DNA of 64,000 nt, taken from contig NZ_CP128362.1 in the NCBI RefSeq assembly GCF_034274695.1, positions 4,280,501-4,344,500 of the forward strand, read 5' to 3'. Under the pieces are notes generated by a model that saw only the letters and a program-made list of their open reading frames with translations, ran no database searches and was not told the DNA's origin. Shown in pieces: positions 33,868 to 42,516 of this stretch (positions are counted from its first letter, which is position 1; every line of letters begins with the position of its first letter). This DNA is from Chitinophaga sp. LS1. GTDB lineage: Bacteria; Bacteroidota; Bacteroidia; Chitinophagales; Chitinophagaceae. A program made the position numbers and the translations under genes.

Positions 33868-34512
33868 ATGAAAAAAATAATAGTAGAACTGTTTGTTATT
33901 TCTTTAATCGCTGTAATGGCTTATTATTTCTTAAAACCTTTATTTATAGGAAATTCTCAAAAATTATCGGTAAGGGTCGAGGAACCGATTGTGTTCCTGG
34001 ATAAAATTCATGAATCCGAGAAGTACTTCATCGGTAAAATTGATTCTTTAAAGCGGGTGAATGCAGACCTAAATCAGAATATTATCAAAACTCGTAGTTC
34101 ATTGACTGCTGTAAAAGTTGAAAATGCATCATTAAGACAATCTATTGATGATTTACTATCTGTTCACTATACCGAAACAGATACCTCGGCAATCATTAGT
34201 AATTGTGATAGCCTGGCTGTAGCATTTGTGAATTTTAAAGCGATTGACCAGCTTAAAGATAGTTTGTATGACTCAATGGTTATTGACCTTCAGTCACAGG
34301 TTTCTATAAAAGACAGTATGATTTCCCTGCAGAAAGACGAATGTGATACCCTCAGGAATAATCTTACAAGTATTGCCTACCAACATCAGCAGCTATTAAC
34401 GGAAAATACCCAGCAGCGGGAAATGATCAAAAAGCACCGAAAGGGTAAAAGGTTGCTTGGTGGCATTCTTGCGGTTATCACAGGTGTTCTTGTTGTAGTA
34501 GCAATTCATTAA
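33868..34512 (+). CDS. Spanin-like coiled-coil protein with terminal membrane segments
   Basis: The 214-residue protein has an N-terminal membrane segment (LFVISLIAVMAYYFLKPLF), a long coiled coil (~45-190) and a C-terminal hydrophobic stretch (LLGGILAVITGVLVVVAI). It resembles a unimolecular spanin or other envelope-spanning coiled coil. It is coupled by TAATG to the 59-residue protein. Confidence 0.5.
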   Translation: MKKIIVELFVISLIAVMAYYFLKPLFIGNSQKLSVRVEEPIVFLDKIHESEKYFIGKIDSLKRVNADLNQNIIKTRSSLTAVKVENASLRQSIDDLLSVHYTETDTSAIISNCDSLAVAFVNFKAIDQLKDSLYDSMVIDLQSQVSIKDSMISLQKDECDTLRNNLTSIAYQHQQLLTENTQQREMIKKHRKGKRLLGGILAVITGVLVVVAIH

Positions 34513-34691
34513 TGCATATGGAAAATAAAGAAAGGGCTGTTATAGCTACCAGTACTTTAATCAGCTCATTAGCCTTTTACTGGTATGCACAAGCAAACAG
34601 GAAGTCAGAGGTACCTTATTTGCTTATAGGTGGTTTTGTTGGGGCAATGGCAGCGGAATTAATACTCATTAAAATCGATAAAAGGAGTTAA
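34512..34691 (+). CDS. 59-residue membrane protein
   Basis: The frame MHMENKERAVIATSTL contains two hydrophobic segments (VIATSTLISSLAFYWYA and YLLIGGFVGAMAAELIL). Its ATG shares bases with the preceding stop, and it ends 2 bases before the next gene, which is preceded by AAGGAG. Coupling to both neighbours argues for a real gene. Role unknown, probably membrane-associated in lysis or assembly. Confidence 0.6.
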   Translation: MHMENKERAVIATSTLISSLAFYWYAQANRKSEVPYLLIGGFVGAMAAELILIKIDKRS

Positions 34692-34693
34692 TT

Positions 34694-35578
34694 ATGAGTG
34701 TGCAGATTTATAGTTATGGGGCATTTATCCGGATGGTAACTAATGATAGTGTGCTTTTAATAGCCAAAGATCAAATAAAAACTGTAGAAACTGTCAGGGA
34801 TGACACTATCAAAATCAGTTTTGGCGAGAGTACTTTAGGCGATCTGTTTATAAAATTGGTGGATGTGACTGCACCGTCAGGGATTGTTGATATAGCTGCT
34901 TTGAGAGATGTCGTAGCTCATATGCTTGATTATTCTAACGGTTATGAGGAATTGGCCTTGAATAAGCAGCAGCTAGGAATAGACCAGCTTATAGAGATTA
35001 AACAGGTTTTAAATCTGTGGCATAATACCCAGCAGATAGATCTTAATTTCCAACAATTGCAGGTAAATGCGTTAATCGCTATTGGTAACCGGTTATTGGA
35101 GGAAAAGGAAAGCAGCCAGCAACTGCTAACCAGTATGCAGGATCAGACATTGTCAGTTAAGGAGCAGACAGTGAAAATTTCATCGCTTGCTGAAAAGGTA
35201 TCTGATATAAAGTCCGGAGAGGATGAATTGTTGACCAAGCAAGATGCAATTATCTCCCTCATTGGTGCCCATTCCATCATGTTTACTTCCATGGTTGAGA
35301 AGTTGGGTGTAATCAGTACAACAGATCAAAGCCTATTAAATAAGCAAGACAGTTTAACTGGTGTGTTGACGGATACTAAAGTGATAACCGGGCAAGTTCA
35401 GACTACCCTCGCTGATATTCTAAATGAGTTGAAATCTCAAACTAATAAGTTGTCGACGATGGATACAACATTGAATGACTTACGTAGCCAGCATACCAGT
35501 TTGATAAGTAAGCAGGATACGCAAAATCAACTGCTGGTTGATATCAAGCAATTGTTGGCCAATGCAAATTCACATTAG
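34694..35578 (+). CDS. Spike- or fibre-like coiled-coil protein
   Basis: The 294-residue protein has a compact beta-rich N-terminal domain (~1-60, DDTIKISFGESTLGDLF) and then a long heptad-rich region with recurrent LLxKQDxL or LxSKQD motifs (~175-290). This suggests an extended multimeric stalk, as in phage spike or fibre shafts. It is the last gene before a strong terminator at 35587. Confidence 0.5.
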   Translation: MSVQIYSYGAFIRMVTNDSVLLIAKDQIKTVETVRDDTIKISFGESTLGDLFIKLVDVTAPSGIVDIAALRDVVAHMLDYSNGYEELALNKQQLGIDQLIEIKQVLNLWHNTQQIDLNFQQLQVNALIAIGNRLLEEKESSQQLLTSMQDQTLSVKEQTVKISSLAEKVSDIKSGEDELLTKQDAIISLIGAHSIMFTSMVEKLGVISTTDQSLLNKQDSLTGVLTDTKVITGQVQTTLADILNELKSQTNKLSTMDTTLNDLRSQHTSLISKQDTQNQLLVDIKQLLANANSH

Positions 35579-35586
35579 GTGAGTTT

Positions 35587-35620
35587 AAACTGAGGTTTTT
35601 GAAGAAAAACCTCAGTTTTT
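35587..35620 (+). terminator. Terminator of the structural operon
   Basis: A perfect 14-bp stem (35587-35600 with 35605-35618) with a GAAG loop ends in T residues, 9 bp after the spike-like gene. Confidence 0.85.
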
Positions 35621-35684
35621 GATGTAGTACATGTTGAAAAAAAGCCCGGATATGGTGGTGTTTTATTGCATTTAATATTCTATT

Positions 35685-36872
35685 ATGCCTCTAAAAGATA
35701 ATGTAAAAACAATTGAACCCGGATACATCGGTGAAGAGATCAAGTTTATCAAAAGATATTTTGATATGCATGGAAAAATTAGGACTAAGAAGTATATTCT
35801 TAATTTTCTTAATTCTTTACAAAAAGCCATTATAGAGAAGAGAATTAGAAAAGTATCTAACTATGCTAAACAAATCGTCTATATCCAGGATAATCTTATT
35901 AGGGTATATAATTCAATGAAGGAAACAATTGAAGTAAATATAAAGAAAGAACGGCTTGAAGAATTTCGTATGATCTTAGATTCAGAGAAAGTTTATTTTC
36001 CGATTTCCTATATTAGGAAATACATTTCATTACAAGGTAAAGAAATAACCAGGGAAAAGGCAAAATATTTATTGGATACTATTGACGAAGCAATAACTAG
36101 AAGGGAGATCCCAGTAAATGATCCATATATGAATAGGATTAGGCTTCTCCGAAATAATCTAATAAAATTTTTAGGTCACAAGGTAAAGTTAGATCCGCTT
36201 CCGATTCAACGAGCTACCTTATCTGGCTGGAACGACGCTCTAAATAAACATAGTCAGGATAGTATATCGGTTGAATTATCCGGGGGAGTGGAGGGGAATG
36301 TATTGCCTGACGGAATTATGAATAGTATGGATTTTGCAAAGTTGAATTTTAAAACATTAGGGTTTGATGGTAAATGGCTTGAATTTATAGGAGATCCTGC
36401 TCAAAATTTTAGTGTCATGATATTTGGTAAGCCTAAACTTGGGAAAAGTCATTTAGCATTAGATTTTGCTGGTTATTTAGCGAGGAATTTTGGTCTCACA
36501 TTATATGTAGCTAATGAAGAAAAGCTTAATCGTACCTTGCAGGAGAAAGTAGACAGCGTTAAGCATCCGAATTTGATTGTTTCGGGTAAATTACCTGATG
36601 ACTTATCTCCTTATGCAAATGTTTTCCTGGATAGTGTTACTTATCTTGGTCTGAAACCTGACGATTTGAAGGTATTACGCGAAAGGTATCCTGATAAATC
36701 ATTTATTTTCATATTCCAGGCAACTAAACAGGGTAGTTTTAGAGGAGAAAATTCATTCCAGCATGATGTTGACATCGTAATTGAGGTTCCTGAAAAAGGC
36801 CGTGCAGTGCAAATGGGTCGGTATAACCAGGGGGGAGAAATGAATATCTTTGATGCCGATATAAAGTATTAA
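35685..36872 (+). CDS. RadA/RecA-like ATPase with duplicated N-terminal domain
   Basis: The 395-residue protein has Walker A FGKPKLGKSHLA (~247-258), then LYVANEEKL in the position of RadA's conserved LYVSGEES, and FIFQATKQGSFRG followed by DVDIVIEV, like the RadA motif region. The N-terminal ~165 residues contain two similar helical repeats (EEIKFIKRYFDM...KYILNFLNSLQKAI and SYIRKYISLQG...KYLLDTIDEAI). In a non-tailed virus-like module it is the best candidate for a genome-packaging or replication ATPase; FtsK/HerA signatures are absent. Confidence 0.55.
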   Translation: MPLKDNVKTIEPGYIGEEIKFIKRYFDMHGKIRTKKYILNFLNSLQKAIIEKRIRKVSNYAKQIVYIQDNLIRVYNSMKETIEVNIKKERLEEFRMILDSEKVYFPISYIRKYISLQGKEITREKAKYLLDTIDEAITRREIPVNDPYMNRIRLLRNNLIKFLGHKVKLDPLPIQRATLSGWNDALNKHSQDSISVELSGGVEGNVLPDGIMNSMDFAKLNFKTLGFDGKWLEFIGDPAQNFSVMIFGKPKLGKSHLALDFAGYLARNFGLTLYVANEEKLNRTLQEKVDSVKHPNLIVSGKLPDDLSPYANVFLDSVTYLGLKPDDLKVLRERYPDKSFIFIFQATKQGSFRGENSFQHDVDIVIEVPEKGRAVQMGRYNQGGEMNIFDADIKY

Positions 36873-37028
36873 ATTAAATGCATTGATCGATAATTATTTG
36901 TATGGTTTGGAATGATAGGCGAATTATTTTCGATATGAATGCCTAGTGAATTAAAATTGAAATAGTTGAGATTTAATCCAACAGATTATGCTGAGTAGAT
37001 TTGGCTTGATCTGACGCTTGTTTGAATC

Positions 37029-37084
37029 TTTATTTCTTTTGGAATTCCCTCCCAAATCCCAAAGGGGATTTCAAAAGAAATAAA
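37029..37084. repeat. Two-level hairpin
   Basis: TTTATTTCTTTTG (37029-37041) pairs perfectly with 37072-37084; inside, AAATCCC (37054-37060) pairs with GGGATTT (37065-37071), leaving a ~12-base bulge on one side. It is 157 bp after the ATPase gene and is not followed by a T tract, so it is not an obvious terminator. Confidence 0.5.
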
Positions 37085-37212
37085 TGATTCGGAGTTCATC
37101 TGACAATGTTTAAAATGACAGATGATTTGAAACTGTAAGGATAAATAGAGACTGTAAAATTTCCTGTGTTAATGGCCTATGGCAGTGAATTATCTCAATA
37201 GGCCCAAAAACC

Positions 37213-37280
37213 GGGGAAGGCGCTGCTGCCGCGCCATTCCCCCTTCCCCATCCCGGCAGGGTTTCAAACAATGGGGAAGG
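37213..37280. repeat. GC-rich inverted and direct GGGGAAGG repeats
   Basis: GGGGAAGG at 37213-37220, its complement CCTTCCCC at 37242-37249, and GGGGAAGG again at 37273-37280. The patch is sharply more GC-rich than the flanks. The purpose is unknown; origin, packaging or structured-RNA roles are possible. Confidence 0.4.
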
Positions 37281-38086
37281 AGTTTACACAAAATATTTTA
37301 CACTCCCGATAAATAATAGCAATTACAATTAAATCATACTGCTCTGTATTTAATACCACTTCAATGTTTGTTACCTGTAGAATTTCCCTATCATCTTCGT
37401 CATGCAAATAATATTAAGCATAGGTTTTCCATCCTCGATTTGTACTGCTATCACGTCAATATTACCAACTTTTAAAAATATAGACTTGGAAATACTTATA
37501 TTGTAAAGACAATACTAACAAAAATATAACTAAATGTTGTTCCTGTAAAATATTGCATAATTGGAGCGGTTTCTCGATTTATAACGTTATAGGGATTGTC
37601 ATTGAATTCATAACAGTATCTACTACAAGCTGCCCTTTAGTCTTCTGCGCATGATGATTTGTACACGGTAAGGTCAAATTATCCGTTTAATGTTTATTTA
37701 CTGATCAATAAGGTTCCATATGGTCATATTCATAAATTGGTAATCCCAAACTATACATTCAAATGCACATCTTTATCTAACCTCCCTTTTACTGCTTCAG
37801 AGATTTTTGCCTCTTCTGTTGACTCATAAATTTTCTTCTTTATTCACATTGAACGTAATAAATTATATTTTCTGACTATTAGAGAAAAATGGAATTGATT
37901 AATCTGTTACATGTTTACCAATTTATATGTTTTATTACAACCTTAGTTTAAACGGTTTTGGTAATATTATCTACCTTATCCAGTAAGGAAATATTTTCGC
38001 CCACCATAAATTGCAGTAGCATTTTAAATGGAAGTTAATTGGTCATTTTTAACCAAAAACCACTCCAAATAGATATTTACCTTAAA

Positions 38087-38110
38087 AAATACAAACTAGT
38101 TGGTATTTCT
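38087..38110. promoter_or_regulatory. Palindromic operator-like motif, copy 2
   Basis: Identical over 24 bases to 4551-4574. Here it lies directly upstream of the -7 box at 38129 and the lipoprotein operon, a position suited to a repressor site. Confidence 0.5.
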
Positions 38111-38128
38111 CTTTTGCAAACAGATATT

Positions 38129-38136
38129 TACCTTTG
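38129..38136 (+). promoter_or_regulatory. -7 box TACCTTTG for the lipoprotein operon
   Basis: A perfect TAnnTTTG box 66 bp before the lipoprotein ATG. The palindrome at 38087-38110 overlaps where the -33 region would be. Confidence 0.5.
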
Positions 38137-38201
38137 CCTAAGAAAAGAAAAAACCACAACAGAACTTATATTTCCACCCACATACAATCCCAAAATCAAT
38201 T

Positions 38202-38675
38202 ATGAAAAAATTACTAAGACCAAAAGCTAGTGTTCTATTATTAGCTCTCTCTCTCATCTTTGCCAGTTGTAGTGAGGTACGCCTAATTGGTGCGTATGAT
38301 GAACGTACAGACGAAACAATACAAACGATTGCAAAAGAATTATCCACCGTTTTTGTGGAAATTGATAAGAAAATTGATAATGGTGAAGATTGGTCTTATA
38401 AAAACTTTGAGAAATCTTATACCGAGATTGAATCCGACTTGAAAGTACTAGCTATTCGTGTTAGTGGATTACCCAAATACAAAATTATACAACAGCAAGT
38501 GGACTTGCTTACAACATCAGTAAAAAGCCTGGAAAAGGATCATGCTACAGGATTTGGAAATAAAAATGCTAGTGTGGAAGCTTTAAAAAAAGCTATTGCA
38601 GTAGATGAATCTGGCCTTCAGGTTTCCCTATCCAGCATGCTTAAGCTCCAGCATGGTCTAAAAAGAGAAAAATAA
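38202..38675 (+). CDS. Lipoprotein, first gene of a four-gene operon
   Basis: The 157-residue protein has a lipoprotein signal (SVLLLALSLIFASC, Cys at ~24). The rest is helical and probably coiled (IAKELSTVFVEIDKKID). No family recognised. It starts a rightward operon with the genes at 38713, 39076 and 39414. Confidence 0.65.
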   Translation: MKKLLRPKASVLLLALSLIFASCSEVRLIGAYDERTDETIQTIAKELSTVFVEIDKKIDNGEDWSYKNFEKSYTEIESDLKVLAIRVSGLPKYKIIQQQVDLLTTSVKSLEKDHATGFGNKNASVEALKKAIAVDESGLQVSLSSMLKLQHGLKREK

Positions 38676-38712
38676 TCAAACCCCAATTCCGTAAGTAATC
38701 AAACTATCTATT

Positions 38713-39048
38713 ATGGCAACTACATTAGACTTTTCAGAGATCCTTGCAAAAATGCTAGAGGCAGCAGAAGGTGCTCTCTCCGACAAATGGCCAGACATCA
38801 GAGACCTCGCAATCTCTTCAACAAAGACATTAGCACAGAATATAATTGATATAGAAGATTTAATAATAAGTGGCGTGATCTCAAAAGAACAGGCCCGTTT
38901 AAAACTCGATATCCAAAAGAATGCATTCAAAATAATGCTTCTTTCAGAACAAGGCCTGGGTATTCTAGCGGTTGAGGGCGCACTCAATGCGATGCTCTCA
39001 GTAGTGAAAGATGTGGTGAATACTGCAATCGGCTTTATTCTTCTTTAA
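38713..39048 (+). CDS. Helical protein with C-terminal hydrophobic segment
   Basis: The 111-residue protein is mainly helical (ILAKMLEAAEGALSDKWPDI) and ends in a moderately hydrophobic stretch (AMLSVVKDVVNTAIGFILL). Unknown family. It is 37 bp after the lipoprotein gene. Confidence 0.55.
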   Translation: MATTLDFSEILAKMLEAAEGALSDKWPDIRDLAISSTKTLAQNIIDIEDLIISGVISKEQARLKLDIQKNAFKIMLLSEQGLGILAVEGALNAMLSVVKDVVNTAIGFILL

Positions 39049-39075
39049 TTTTTCCATACAAAATTAAACATCGCA

Positions 39076-39411
39076 ATGGCTAACTATAAATGTTGCAGCT
39101 GCAATAATACCTTGTCCACACAAGGACCAATTAATTCAATGATCAGTTATAGCGGAGGTAATCTTAGTTCCCCTATAAAATTGGATACCAAAAATCTTTC
39201 AGTGGACAATGACTCCTTAAATAAGGTATTCCCCAAGTTTCCAGGTAATGATTTCTCCATAAGATCAGCAGAAAAACTAACAGGAAGTCTGAATACCTTT
39301 TCGTTTAAAGCAGATATCCAAACTTCTCAAACACATGGAACTAATAACTATAGCCAAAGCGTGACTATTCACTGTGACAATTGTGGTTCATTTTGTAACT
39401 ATAATATTTAA
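39076..39411 (+). CDS. Cysteine-framed small protein
   Basis: The 111-residue protein begins YKCCSCNN and ends CDNCGSFCNY, giving paired Cys clusters at both ends that could bind a metal or form disulfides. The middle is polar, with a run of strand-like sequence. Unknown family. Confidence 0.55.
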   Translation: MANYKCCSCNNTLSTQGPINSMISYSGGNLSSPIKLDTKNLSVDNDSLNKVFPKFPGNDFSIRSAEKLTGSLNTFSFKADIQTSQTHGTNNYSQSVTIHCDNCGSFCNYNI

Positions 39412-39413
39412 CT

Positions 39414-40256
39414 ATGATAGAGGGGAATAAAGAGCCTGATAAGAATCAAATATCTGACATACAGGGCACAGTCATAAAAGGAGAAATTCCTGAAGATAGC
39501 AGACCTATTGATAAATGGACTTGGTTTAAGCTATCAAGGACATGGGTAACCGGTTCTGAGGAACGTATCAAAGGTCAAGTCGATAGATTACAAAGTTCTA
39601 TCAGCTGGTTCTTCGGCTTAGGTTCTTCTGCAGCTATTCTAGGATTATTCTTAAAGTCGCCGCAAATGAATCTGAAGTTTAGCTTACTACTTTGTATTAC
39701 AATACTATCTTTACTAGTCGCCTATGCTTGTGCGACTCTTGCCATCACAGCCATAAACAGAAGTGTTGAAGAGCCTAATATAGATTCTAATATCCGGAAG
39801 GCATTTAATAAAACGAATAAACAGTCCAAACGATTGATTATTGCGTCGTCTAGCCTCTTTATAATAGGTCTGTCGGTTTTCCCATTTGCATTACTAAGCT
39901 CAATAGAGAAGAAGGATCCCCCGCCTGTCGAAACTAAGTTTGCTGATATATCGGCGAGATTAATTTTAAAAAAAGAAGGTAATTCTGATACATTGGTCTT
40001 TATTACAGGGATAGATGTTTCAGGCTTTACACCTGACAGCAGCATGCTTAAATTCAAATTGGAAAATGGGGGTAATAGCTATAGTGCTGTGGTGATTGAC
40101 AGTTTTAAGCATGTTATTAATCATGGGAAATTTGATTACACTATAATGCTGGAAAATAAAAGGAAATTCAATGAAAATTCAAAATATTATTTAAATTTAA
40201 TATATAGATACAAGGAGGATTCACTTTGTAATAAGAAGGTTCTTATTCAACGATGA
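39414..40256 (+). CDS. Membrane protein with two transmembrane segments and an extracytoplasmic domain
   Basis: The 280-residue protein has membrane segments at ~85-125 (FSLLLCITILSLLVAYACATLAITAI) and ~143-162 (LIIASSSLFIIGLSVFPFALL), then a ~115-residue beta-rich C-terminal domain. It starts 2 bases after the preceding stop. The four genes may form an envelope-associated complex, perhaps for superinfection control or sensing; this is speculation. Confidence 0.55.
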   Translation: MIEGNKEPDKNQISDIQGTVIKGEIPEDSRPIDKWTWFKLSRTWVTGSEERIKGQVDRLQSSISWFFGLGSSAAILGLFLKSPQMNLKFSLLLCITILSLLVAYACATLAITAINRSVEEPNIDSNIRKAFNKTNKQSKRLIIASSSLFIIGLSVFPFALLSSIEKKDPPPVETKFADISARLILKKEGNSDTLVFITGIDVSGFTPDSSMLKFKLENGGNSYSAVVIDSFKHVINHGKFDYTIMLENKRKFNENSKYYLNLIYRYKEDSLCNKKVLIQR

Positions 40257-40770
40257 AGTTTACTGGATATTGATTTGCAAAAATAGATACTCGTTTAAGC
40301 CGCATGCTTGAAGAAGGAATTTCCTAATAGCTTATATAGCTAAACCATCTCTCAAATAAAAGTTTACAACACTGAAAATTATTCGCCAGCTGCCCTCAGA
40401 AATACTATGTCCATCAGCATTTCTTCTTACTTTTGCACTTATCTTTCTATACTATTTACTGGTGGAAATATAGACGGGTATCTGGGAGCGTGAGAATAAG
40501 GTCTCACTATTCAACGTCTCCCTGAATGCTTATGTCGGCCTGTATGGTGGCCATGAATTCGTGAAAGGAGTCAGCGATAGACTTTACCTGATTATATTCA
40601 TTGTTTAGTTCTGTCATGTACAATTTAATTAAGTATGAATTATTATTTTAAGGAACAAGCAATGGACTCACGTTTGAAATTTACATCAAGGGAAAAGTTA
40701 TTTTGAAATAACAAAGCACGTGCAAAGGAAGGTTCTATGCAAATGCTTTGTTATTAGAGTGATAACGCGA
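40257..40770. other. Mostly gene-free region
   Basis: Between the membrane-protein gene and the RteC-like gene. A TACTTTTG box at 40428-40435 and a GTGAGA/TCTCAC hairpin near 40490-40508 are the only clear signals, besides the short frame at 40507-40617. Confidence 0.4.
40507..40617 (-). CDS. Possible 36-residue peptide
   Basis: The minus-strand frame MTELNNEYNQVKSIADSFHE runs to a TAG at 40507-40509 and encodes an acidic amphipathic helix. A hairpin follows its stop. It is short and could be chance or a gene remnant. Confidence 0.25.
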   Translation of the reverse strand: MTELNNEYNQVKSIADSFHEFMATIQADISIQGDVE

Positions 40771-41430
40771 TTATATTTTTTTTAACCACATTATCATTGC
40801 TTGAAGAATTTCTATTGATTTTACTATCGCAGCTCTTTCTGGAATACGGTAGTGATTCTGGAAGCTCTTGAAGGCAATTCCGCTGGTTTTTTTTGAACTG
40901 AAAAGTCGAATTATAAAACGCATAATTTCAGTTTCCTCTCTAATGCTAACATTATCTCCGCATCGGACAAAAGCCGATGTCAAGGTAGCTATGACTGAAA
41001 CTGCTATATTCAGTTTGAATTTTTGTTTCTGAATGGGTTTGTCAACAGCCGCATTATCAGGAGAAAAAGCTATAAATCGACGATCAATAAACTGTTTTAG
41101 GCTTTGCACTACAGATAAAAGGTGATGTGTTAGTGACATGGTAAGAGAATCTTTTCCCGTATTCATTTCAATGCTGGAAAGACATTCATTCAGACAGTTT
41201 TCCAGATATGACAACACCCGTGAATAAGAGGAAACGTAGTTCTCAACACCTTGACATGACAATAAATGTACAGCCTGCATAAATATCTCTACCTGGATTT
41301 CTTTTTCATACGTATTTATTTTGGTTATCTGATACTCATATTCCTGCTGGGTTATCTGTAAAGCATCTTTAATGCTAATATCACAGACAAGTTCCGAAAG
41401 TAGGAGTAGAGGGTTTACAGCGTCCGACAT
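40771..41430 (-). CDS. RteC-like protein
   Basis: The 219-residue protein ends with the pattern typical of RteC-type regulators: NIAVSVIATLTSAFVRCG, EIMRFIIRLFSSKKTSGIAF, SFQNHYRIPERAAI and a final helix. The helical N-terminus (YEKEIQVEIFMQAVHL) also fits. RteC-type proteins regulate excision of Bacteroidota conjugative transposons; here it might play a similar part in element control. The assignment is from pattern memory. Confidence 0.5.
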   Translation of the reverse strand: MSDAVNPLLLLSELVCDISIKDALQITQQEYEYQITKINTYEKEIQVEIFMQAVHLLSCQGVENYVSSYSRVLSYLENCLNECLSSIEMNTGKDSLTMSLTHHLLSVVQSLKQFIDRRFIAFSPDNAAVDKPIQKQKFKLNIAVSVIATLTSAFVRCGDNVSIREETEIMRFIIRLFSSKKTSGIAFKSFQNHYRIPERAAIVKSIEILQAMIMWLKKI

Positions 41431-41655
41431 ATCTGTTTTTAGTTTCGTCCTGAGCGGGCATTAGTTCACTCAAGAAATGTTAGATACACCTGGGGTGGTC
41501 GCTAATTGGGTTATTGTAAAAATAGTTTTCAGAACGGATGTTTTTTTATCCACTTTAGCTAATTCTCAAAATTTGAGATGTCATTTTGTTCATTGTTACA
41601 ATAAAATTTAAGTATTGCGATTTAATTGATAATTAGGAAATCAAAAAAGTTATTT

Positions 41656-42399
41656 ATGAAATCCATTGTTGATTTGGACCAGGTAATTGATAATAAGATG
41701 GTCAATGTAAAATCCTCATTGTCGATGTCCAGGTGGCCAATAGATGATTTACCACATCAGAAATTAATAAATCACGGTCCGTCTTCCTTGACAGATACAG
41801 AACTGTTAGCCCTAGTTATCGGCACCGGTTCTAAAGGGAATAACGTAAATAATATTGCAAAGGAATTACTTGCAAAAGCCTCTTACAGCCTCAGTGAGCT
41901 AGCGAAATTTAATGTGAACCAGTTTAAGAGAATTAGAGGTATAGGAGACATAAAAGCTGCCGAATTAGCAGCGGTAATGGAATTAGGAAGACGTAGGCAG
42001 GCAGGACTTCTATTGTCGAAAAAAGTCATTACAAATACCATTGATGCTGTGCTATACTTCAAGCCTATATTAGGGGATCAATCCTACGAATCATTTCATG
42101 TGTTGTATATGAATCATGGGCAAAGGGTTTTAAAACACAGTGTTTTAGCCAAGGGAGGTATTGCTAATGTTTCGTCAGATACAAGAATGATACTTCGAGA
42201 AGCATTGGAAATTGGAGCATCCAAGTTAATCCTTTGTCATAATCACCCTTCCGGGAATTTAAATCCTAGTTCCGCGGATAAATATTTTACGGAGAAAATT
42301 GTGAAGGCGGCGAGTCTTATGGATATTGCCGTAATTGACCATATTATCGTTTCAGAGGTCGGATTTTACAGTCTGGCAGATGAAGGATCGCTTAATTGA
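41656..42399 (+). CDS. radC: RadC family JAB-domain protein
   Basis: The 247-residue protein has an N-terminal helix-hairpin-helix region (QFKRIRGIGDIKAAEL) and a C-terminal JAMM/MPN domain with the metal-binding HNHPSGNLNPSSAD. The ATG at 41656 is preferred to the TTG at 41626. RadC-like proteins are common in Bacteroidota mobile elements; their true function is unsettled, possibly anti-restriction or DNA processing. Confidence 0.85.
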   Translation: MKSIVDLDQVIDNKMVNVKSSLSMSRWPIDDLPHQKLINHGPSSLTDTELLALVIGTGSKGNNVNNIAKELLAKASYSLSELAKFNVNQFKRIRGIGDIKAAELAAVMELGRRRQAGLLLSKKVITNTIDAVLYFKPILGDQSYESFHVLYMNHGQRVLKHSVLAKGGIANVSSDTRMILREALEIGASKLILCHNHPSGNLNPSSADKYFTEKIVKAASLMDIAVIDHIIVSEVGFYSLADEGSLN

Positions 42400-42406
42400 T
42401 GGATTG

Positions 42407-42435
42407 TAAAAAATAGTCGATCGACTATTTTTTAC
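42407..42435 (+). terminator. Palindrome after radC, probable terminator
   Basis: AAAAAATAGTCGA and its complement form a perfect inverted repeat centred near 42421 with A/T tracts at both ends. It ends radC transcription and overlaps the first unit of array 3. Confidence 0.55.
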
Positions 42436-42492
42436 ATTTTTCGACATTTTTCTACATAATATGACATTTTTAGACTTAAAGCTGCACAATTG
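42423..42492 (+). repeat. Array 3: seven 10-bp phased repeats upstream of the excisionase-like gene
   Basis: Seven units with C at 42425, 42435, 42445, 42455, 42465, 42475 and 42485, mostly of the form GACATTTTTC. The last C lies exactly 32 nt before the -7 box at 42517, as in arrays 1 and 2. Confidence 0.75.
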
Positions 42493-42516
42493 GAATATCA
42501 GTTTTAGGGGATGGCT

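Larger units (their letters stand above)
36873..38201. other. Long gene-free region with secondary structures; origin candidate
   Basis: No convincing open frame in 1.3 kb. The left part holds strong hairpins (37029-37084, 37098-37124) and a GC-rich patch with GGGGAAGG/CCTTCCCC repeats (37213-37280) in otherwise AT-rich DNA. The right part is AT-rich and may contain decayed coding sequence. Because it directly follows the ATPase gene, a replication origin or packaging site is possible. Confidence 0.4.
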
